Of a DNA stretch of 17,458 bases, positions 13,702-17,458 are shown piece by piece; within the stretch, counting starts at the first letter, position 1, and each line of letters starts with the position of its first letter. The DNA is taken from assembly GCA_946885905.1 (NCBI GenBank), contig CAMPHL010000007.1:1-17458 (forward strand), written 5' to 3'. The notes beneath the pieces were generated by a model, which saw only the letters and a list, made by a program, of their open reading frames with translations, searched no databases and was not told the DNA's origin. The position numbers and the translations under genes were made by a program. Origin of the DNA: an uncultured Pseudomonadota bacterium. GTDB lineage: Bacteria; Pseudomonadota; Gammaproteobacteria; Burkholderiales; Usitatibacteraceae.

Positions 13702-14790
13702 ATGAAGGACCCCGTCGTCCACGAAGCGCTGCGCCAGATCCAGGAGATCGTGAGCGGCGATTTCTCCCGGCCCATCTCGCCGCAGGCCCGAGCCCGCATC
13801 GAGAAAGTGCTGCAGAGCACCTTCGGCCAGGTCGCCCGCGGCTCGCCCGCCGAGGGAGGCCTCACGCGCGAGGTGACGATCCTGCTCGCCGACCTGCGCG
13901 GCTTCACCGCCCTTTCGGCCGCCCACCCCGCCGCAACGGTGCTGGACCTGCTCAACCGCTGCTTCGTCGCCATGAGCGAGATCATCTACGGCCACCACGG
14001 CACCATCGACAAGTTCATGGGCGACTCGATCCTGGTGCTGTTCGAGGAAGATCGCGGCGATGGAGTGCGCAACGCCGTGAGCTGCGCGGTGGACATGCAG
14101 ATCGCCATGGAGGCGTTCAACGCCCTCAACCGCGCCCAGGGCCTGCCCGACCTCTTCTTCGGCATCGGCATCAACAGCGGGCGCGTGATGTCGGCGATGC
14201 TGGGATCGGAGCTCTACTCCGAGTTCACGGTGATCGGCGACGAGGTGAACCTCGCCTCGCGCATCGAGTCCTTCAGCCTGCGCGGGCAGGTGCTCATCAG
14301 CGAGAGCACCTGGGAGCGCTGCAAGGATTTCGTGCACGCCGGCGAGCCCATGGACGTGTTCCTCAAGGGGCGCAGCAACCACGTGGTGCTGCGCGAGGTG
14401 CAGGGCATCCCTTCGCTATCCCGCCAGGTGCCGCGCCAGGAATTCCGCCGCAGCGCGCGCGTCCAGGTGAACCTGCCGTTCAACTACCGCATGGTGGTGA
14501 GCGACGTGGTCGTGCCCGAGGAGCGCATGGGGATGATCCTGGACATCGGCTACCACGGCATGCGGGCCGAGATCGCCCTCGCCCCCGCGCGGTTCTCGGA
14601 GATCGTCCTGGACGTGGACCTTCCGCTCGTGGGCCAGAGGATCACGCAGCTCTCCGGCAAGGTGGTCAACGTGGTCGAGCGCGAGTACGCGATCCGCATC
14701 GGGGTCGAATTCATCGGCATGACCGCCGAGCAGCGCGCCGCCTTCCAGCTTTTCGTGCAGCTGCTCATCCAGGGAGCCGAAACGGACTGA
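13702..14790 (+). CDS. Class III adenylate cyclase fused to a PilZ domain
   Basis: A 362-aa soluble protein. A head of about 55 residues (DPVVHEALRQIQEIVSGDFSRPISPQ) precedes a class III nucleotide cyclase domain (55-232). All six catalytic positions are present: metal-binding Asp64 (ADLRGFT) and Asp108 (FMGDSILVLF), base-selecting Lys104 and Thr176 (EFTVIGD), and transition-state Asn183 and Arg187 (VNLASR). The Lys/Thr pair marks an active class IIIb adenylate cyclase. From residue 247 a PilZ domain follows, with the c-di-GMP-binding RxxxR as Arg249-Arg253 (FRRSAR) and a second motif DIGYHG (281-286), where the usual Ser is Gly. Start ATG 13702 is chosen over GTG 13672. It overlaps the convergent oxidase gene by 26 bases. 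No transmembrane helix is seen. Confidence 0.9.
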   Translation: MKDPVVHEALRQIQEIVSGDFSRPISPQARARIEKVLQSTFGQVARGSPAEGGLTREVTILLADLRGFTALSAAHPAATVLDLLNRCFVAMSEIIYGHHGTIDKFMGDSILVLFEEDRGDGVRNAVSCAVDMQIAMEAFNALNRAQGLPDLFFGIGINSGRVMSAMLGSELYSEFTVIGDEVNLASRIESFSLRGQVLISESTWERCKDFVHAGEPMDVFLKGRSNHVVLREVQGIPSLSRQVPRQEFRRSARVQVNLPFNYRMVVSDVVVPEERMGMILDIGYHGMRAEIALAPARFSEIVLDVDLPLVGQRITQLSGKVVNVVEREYAIRIGVEFIGMTAEQRAAFQLFVQLLIQGAETD

Positions 14791-15865
14791 GGTCCAGGTC
14801 GCTGCGGCCGCCGGCCGCGAGCTGCGCCAGCGCCTCGCCGATCGCCGCCGAGTGCTTGAACCCGTGGCCCGAGCAGGCCGAGGCCACGATCACGCGATCC
14901 ATGCCGGGATGCCGGCCGATCATGAAATTGAAATCCGGCGTGGCGGTGTACAGGCACGGCACCGTCTTCACGCAGGTAGCGCGCACGCCGCGCAAATTGG
15001 GCGCGACCAGCGACTGGTACATCTCGGCGGGCGCGATCTCCCGGGTGAAGGACTCGGTCGCGATCTTGGCCGCGCCGCCACGCGAGGGGAACCCGTAGAT
15101 CGCATTGCCGCGATCCTGCAGCTCCCAGATCCACACCGGCAGGTCCTCGAGGCCGTCGGCCTCGAACCAGTACTGCAACTGGCGCGAAACCGTGAGGTGC
15201 CGCGCGAACCGGGGAGCCAGCTCCGGCAGTCCCGCCCCGACCGTGATGATTGCCTGCCGCGCCCGGTACGCCCCCCGTTTCGTAGTCACTTCCACGCCGG
15301 CCCCATCCTGGGCCACGCTGCGCACCGCTTCGCCGCTCCTCAGCTCCGCGCCCCGGCTGCGCGCGAGGTCGAGCTGCGCTTTCACGCACGCCTCGGGACG
15401 CAGGAACCCGGCGTCGGGTTCGTAGTAGCCGCTTTCGTCGTCGCGGACATTGAAGGCGGGAAAGCGGCGGCGGATCGAGCCCGCATCGAGCAGCTCGTGC
15501 GCGATGCCGAAGCGCGTGGCCGTGGACACCGTGCGGTCGAAGAAATCGGCGACGTGGATCTCGACTTGCCGTCGCGGGCTCGAGATCCAGAGCCCGCCGG
15601 TGACGTTCAGCAGCCTCTCACCATTCGGCGGGGACGCGGACTCGATCTCGCGCCAGATCTCGTAGGAGCGCAGCGCCAGCGGCACGTACGCGTCGCCCTC
15701 CCCGATCGCCTTGCGCGTGATGCGCGACTCGCCGCAATGGGATCCGCGGTCGTGCGGCGGATCGTGCGCGTCGATGCCGAGCACGCGCGCGCCACGTTTC
15801 GCCAGCTGCCAGGCCGAGGCGCTGCCCATGGCACCGAGGCCCACCACGATCGCGTCGAACGTCAT
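14765..15865 (-). CDS. FAD-dependent amine oxidase, monomeric sarcosine / N-methyl-tryptophan oxidase type
   Basis: A 366-aa protein of the DAO family. The dinucleotide-binding GxGxxG is Gly9-Leu-Gly11-Ala-Met-Gly14. It is followed by the sarcosine-oxidase hallmarks GSHCGESRITRKAIGEGDAY and VPLALRSYEIWRE, and a C-terminal VPCLYTATPDFNFMIGRHP in which Cys304 is the expected covalent FAD attachment site, then ACSGHGFKHSAAIGEALA. Family members oxidise N-methylated amino acids, giving formaldehyde and hydrogen peroxide, or related amines; the exact substrate is not predictable. ATG 15865 follows the stop of a 44-aa gene by seven bases, so it probably ends a four-gene operon. The 3' end overlaps the convergent cyclase gene. 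Confidence 0.9.
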   Translation of the reverse strand: MTFDAIVVGLGAMGSASAWQLAKRGARVLGIDAHDPPHDRGSHCGESRITRKAIGEGDAYVPLALRSYEIWREIESASPPNGERLLNVTGGLWISSPRRQVEIHVADFFDRTVSTATRFGIAHELLDAGSIRRRFPAFNVRDDESGYYEPDAGFLRPEACVKAQLDLARSRGAELRSGEAVRSVAQDGAGVEVTTKRGAYRARQAIITVGAGLPELAPRFARHLTVSRQLQYWFEADGLEDLPVWIWELQDRGNAIYGFPSRGGAAKIATESFTREIAPAEMYQSLVAPNLRGVRATCVKTVPCLYTATPDFNFMIGRHPGMDRVIVASACSGHGFKHSAAIGEALAQLAAGGRSDLDLSPFRLPG

Positions 15866-15872
15866 CCATCGA

Positions 15873-16007
15873 TCATCCCATGACGAGCAGGCAGGCCAGG
15901 AGTGCCGCCGCTATCGCGGCGGCGGCCAGGATTCCCCCGACGCCGGGCAGCACGTCCCGGTCGTCGAGGGATTCGACAAGCCCTGCAGGCTTGCGAAGTG
16001 CGCTCAC
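15873..16007 (-). CDS. Tiny membrane protein, 44 aa
   Basis: Starts with GTG 16007 whose GTGA overlaps the stop of the 27-aa gene before it. Protein: a polar head (SALRKPAGLVESLDDRDVLPG) and one C-terminal membrane helix (GILAAAAIAAALLACLLVMG). It has no good ribosome site of its own, so it would depend on coupling to the upstream gene. It shares the hexapeptide LLACLL with that neighbour. Function is unknown. It is supported by position in the operon and by the overlap, not by known homology. Confidence 0.5.
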   Translation of the reverse strand: MSALRKPAGLVESLDDRDVLPGVGGILAAAAIAAALLACLLVMG

Positions 16008-16087
16008 AGGAACGCCCCACCGAACACGCCGATCAGCAGGCAGGCGAGAAGCGTGCAGCCCACGAAGTCCAGTCGATTCGGTTTCAT
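16004..16087 (-). CDS. Tiny membrane protein, 27 aa
   Basis: ATG 16087 is preceded by a perfect AGGAGG (16096-16101) eight bases upstream, which itself overlaps the stop codon of the secreted protein gene. The product is a positively charged start (MKPNRLDFVGC) and a single hydrophobic helix (TLLACLLIGVFGGAFL). The strong ribosome site, the N-in charge pattern and the coupled neighbours on both sides make it a likely real gene that normal length cut-offs would miss. It may be a small regulatory or assembly subunit in the inner membrane. Confidence 0.6.
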   Translation of the reverse strand: MKPNRLDFVGCTLLACLLIGVFGGAFL

Positions 16088-16099
16088 GGCGTGTGCCTC

Positions 16100-16387
16100 C
16101 TAGTCGAAGTCCACGTTCGAGACCGCGAGGATTTCCCGGGGGCACGGCACGTACTCGGCCTCGGGGCTGGTGTTGCCGTCGCTGCGCGAGAGCTCGCGGA
16201 TGAACCAGGCGGTTTCGCGCGCTTCCCGGCACGACATCGGCTCGCCGAGCGCCACTTCGTCGTTGCCCATCGCGTCGGCGTTCGCGGACACCGCGATGAA
16301 GACCGCGGGGGATGCGTAGTCGTCGGCCATGGCCAGGCCCGAGAACACGATCGAGGCGACAAGCAGGTGCAGTTTGCTGTTCAACAT
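16100..16387 (-). CDS. Small secreted protein, 95 aa, two cysteines
   Basis: ATG 16387 follows AAGGAG by about six bases; a frame-open extension upstream to 16450 lacks a site and is not conserved-looking. Residues 1-21 are a signal peptide (MLNSKLHLLVASIVFSGLAMA). The mature part is acidic (DDYASPAVFIAVSANADAMG) and ends EYVPCPREILAVSNVDFD, with two Cys (EPMSCREA and EYVPCPRE) that could form one disulfide in the periplasm. I do not recognise the family. It is the first gene of the operon with the two tiny membrane genes and the flavin oxidase, and is divergent from the winged-helix regulator. Confidence 0.7.
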   Translation of the reverse strand: MLNSKLHLLVASIVFSGLAMADDYASPAVFIAVSANADAMGNDEVALGEPMSCREARETAWFIRELSRSDGNTSPEAEYVPCPREILAVSNVDFD

Positions 16388-16456
16388 GGCTATCTCCTTG
16401 GTTGGGTGGAACGGAGCGGCTTGCCCCGTGAGCGCACTCTCGGCGTCCACCCCCCT

Positions 16457-16494
16457 TCAAGTCCTTGAGCGGGCCTTAAACGTCCTGAAGGACG
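16457..16494. promoter_or_regulatory. Pair of palindromes between the divergent secreted-protein and regulator genes
   Basis: TCAAGTCCTTGA (16457-16468, 5-bp arms) and CGTCCTGAAGGACG (16481-16494, 6-bp arms) both have a two-base centre, and the centres are 25 bases apart. Both contain GTCCT. They lie in the 157-base gap between ATG 16387 (minus) and ATG 16545 (plus), the natural place for operator sites of the regulator to the right. Function is inferred. Confidence 0.4.
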
Positions 16495-16544
16495 GCTTCT
16501 CGGCCCTGCGGCGGGTTTTGGGTACGATGGGTCGGGGAGGAGTG

Positions 16545-17309
16545 ATGGCGGGCTACAGGTTCGGCACCATCGAAGTGCGTCCGGCGGAACGCAGGGTGCT
16601 CGTGGACGGAGCCGCCGCGGGCATGGGCGCGCGCGCCTTCGACCTGCTCCTCGCCCTGGTCGAGAACCGCGACCGCGTGATGACCAAGGACGAGCTGCTG
16701 GCGCTCGTCTGGCCGGGGCTGGTGGTCGAGGAGAACAACCTGCAGGTCCAGGTTTCGACGCTGCGCAAGATCCTGGGCAACCAGGCGATCGCGACCCTGC
16801 CCGGACGCGGTTACCGCTTCACCCTGTCACCGGAGGATGGCGCCGCGGCCGGCGACGGTCCCCTGCACAACCTGCCTGCCGAGCTCAACCGGTTCGTGGG
16901 ACGCGAGGCCGAGATCGCGCAGGTCCGCGACCTGTTGCGGCGCTCGCGCCTGGTGACGCTCACCGGCGCGGGGGGCACGGGCAAGTCCCGCCTTTCGCTG
17001 CGCGTGGCCGAGGCCGTGCTGGGCGATTTTTCCGCGGGCGTGTGGCGCGTGGAGCTCGCCGCGCACCAGGACGAGCGTTTGGTGGGACTCGCGATCGCCT
17101 CCGCGCTCGGGGTGCAGGAGTCCGAGCTCCAGGGCCGCCTGGCGGGACGGCGGTTGCTGCTGATCCTCGACAATTGCGAGCACCTGCTGCGCGGCTGCGC
17201 CGACGCGGCGCGCAACCTGCTGCAATCCAACGCCGATCTCCGCATTCTGCCTAAGAGCCGCCAACCGCAGCTTGAGGCGGTCGAATCCGACTGTCTGCTG
17301 GACGCGTAG
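16545..17309 (+). CDS. Winged-helix transcriptional regulator with NB-ARC-like ATPase, truncated
   Basis: ATG 16545 follows GGAGGAG closely; ATG 16527 is an alternative. Residues 3-93 form an OmpR/CadC-type winged helix (ARAFDLLLALVENRDRVMTKDELL, VEENNLQVQVSTLRKIL, TLPGRGYRF). Then come the LPAELNRFVGRE linker, Walker A GAGGTGKS (141-148) and Walker B LLLILDNCEHL with Asp209. Family members continue for several hundred residues (rest of the ATPase, then TPR-like repeats) and act as ATP-dependent switches. Here the homology stops around residue 235 (17249-17280): the expected RILATSREP continues as RILPKSRQP and the frame stops at 17309. The break coincides with foreign-looking sequence at the contig end. 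Confidence 0.85.
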   Translation: MAGYRFGTIEVRPAERRVLVDGAAAGMGARAFDLLLALVENRDRVMTKDELLALVWPGLVVEENNLQVQVSTLRKILGNQAIATLPGRGYRFTLSPEDGAAAGDGPLHNLPAELNRFVGREAEIAQVRDLLRRSRLVTLTGAGGTGKSRLSLRVAEAVLGDFSAGVWRVELAAHQDERLVGLAIASALGVQESELQGRLAGRRLLLILDNCEHLLRGCADAARNLLQSNADLRILPKSRQPQLEAVESDCLLDA

Positions 17310-17458
17310 CCGCGCCCGGTCGCCGGCAGGTCGCCACCACCTATCTGGCGCTGGGCGCCGAGCACATACTGACCGGCTATGATCACCTGCTCTTCGTCGT
17401 CGCGCTGGTGTTGCTCCTGATGCGCGCGCGCCGCTGAGATCTCCGACGAAAAAAGGTT
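17250..17458. other. Probable chimeric or low-quality contig tail
   Basis: From about 17250 the regulator loses its family pattern, the frame closes at 17309, a HupE-like fragment appears in another frame, and the last bases (GACGAAAAAAGGTT) are unlike the surrounding coding sequence. With the perfect fold-back at the other edge, this suggests that both ends of the underlying contig are unreliable. A true recombination scar is the alternative. Confidence 0.5.
17276..17437 (+). pseudogene. Fragment of a HupE/UreJ-type membrane protein
   Basis: In a frame different from the regulator, residues QVATTYLALGAEHILTGYDH and LLFVVALVLLL match the first membrane segment of HupE/UreJ_2 proteins, whose hallmark is GxEHIxxGxDHLLF. 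The frame has stops at 17252 and 17273 upstream and ends at TGA 17435, so only about 53 codons remain from a protein that normally has more than 200 residues. No start codon with a ribosome site is evident. It is either a relic or, more likely, part of a mis-joined contig tail. Confidence 0.6.

Noticed and set aside
13623..13985. N-terminal extension of the universal stress protein frame
   Set aside because: Runs antisense through the cyclase catalytic region; the Usp fold starts at MFKRILL (13622).
13702..14790. Cyclase as part of a CBASS or Pycsar defence system
   Set aside because: No effector (TM/TIR/nuclease with nucleotide sensor) next to it; the neighbours are housekeeping or stress genes and the fused domain is PilZ.
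1..17458. CRISPR arrays, tRNA genes, insertion sequences, attachment sites, replication origins
   Set aside because: None could be recognised by reading both strands; no spaced direct repeats, transposase motifs or cloverleaf-like segments were seen.

Overview
The window is about two-thirds G+C by eye and densely packed with short intergenic gaps. Its gene set is typical of a free-living Gram-negative bacterium: lipoproteins, periplasmic signal peptides, MgtC, a universal stress protein and monomeric sarcosine/N-methyltryptophan-type oxidase. Protein flavour and G+C suggest a betaproteobacterium (Burkholderiales or Nitrosomonadales relatives), but this is inference. I see no tRNA, rRNA, CRISPR array, transposase, phage gene or plasmid gene. 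Both ends look like the ends of an assembled contig. The left end is a perfect 30-bp fold-back, and in the right end a regulator runs into an unrelated HupE-like fragment.

Layout, left to right. 1-2181 (minus strand): a cut-off transglutaminase-like/TPR lipoprotein, an EamA/DMT exporter and a SemiSWEET-type protein. 2321-3040 (+): a multi-pass membrane protein of unknown function. 3054-4040 (-): a WYL-domain regulator. 4151-4516 (+): a small exported protein. 4570-7018 (+): a tightly coupled three-gene operon, DUF2157 - DUF4401 - GDYXXLXY, with ATGA overlaps at both junctions. 7019-7540 (-): a glycine-zipper protein. 7638-9673 (+): a thiamine-diphosphate enzyme overlapping a MESH1-like small alarmone hydrolase. 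9707-11751 (-): a glycine-zipper/His-rich exported protein and an orphan family-5 solute-binding protein. 11865-13622 (-): a probable stress operon of universal stress protein, MgtC and an NYN-LOTUS RNA-binding/nuclease protein. Divergent from it, 13702-14790 (+): a class III adenylate cyclase fused to a PilZ domain. 15865-16387 and 14765-15865 (-): a secreted 95-aa protein, two tiny membrane proteins (27 and 44 aa) and a flavin amine oxidase, spaced as one operon. 16545-17309 (+): a winged-helix/ATPase regulator cut off at the contig end.

The themes most worth following are second-messenger and stress signalling (cAMP cyclase with a possible c-di-GMP sensor, a ppGpp/NADPH hydrolase, USP, MgtC), the uncharacterised three-gene membrane operon, the overlooked tiny coupled membrane genes, and a palindromic repeat family present twice. 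One copy has become part of the NYN-LOTUS protein linker and a remnant forms the end of the DUF4401 gene. No classical defence or mobile system is visible.
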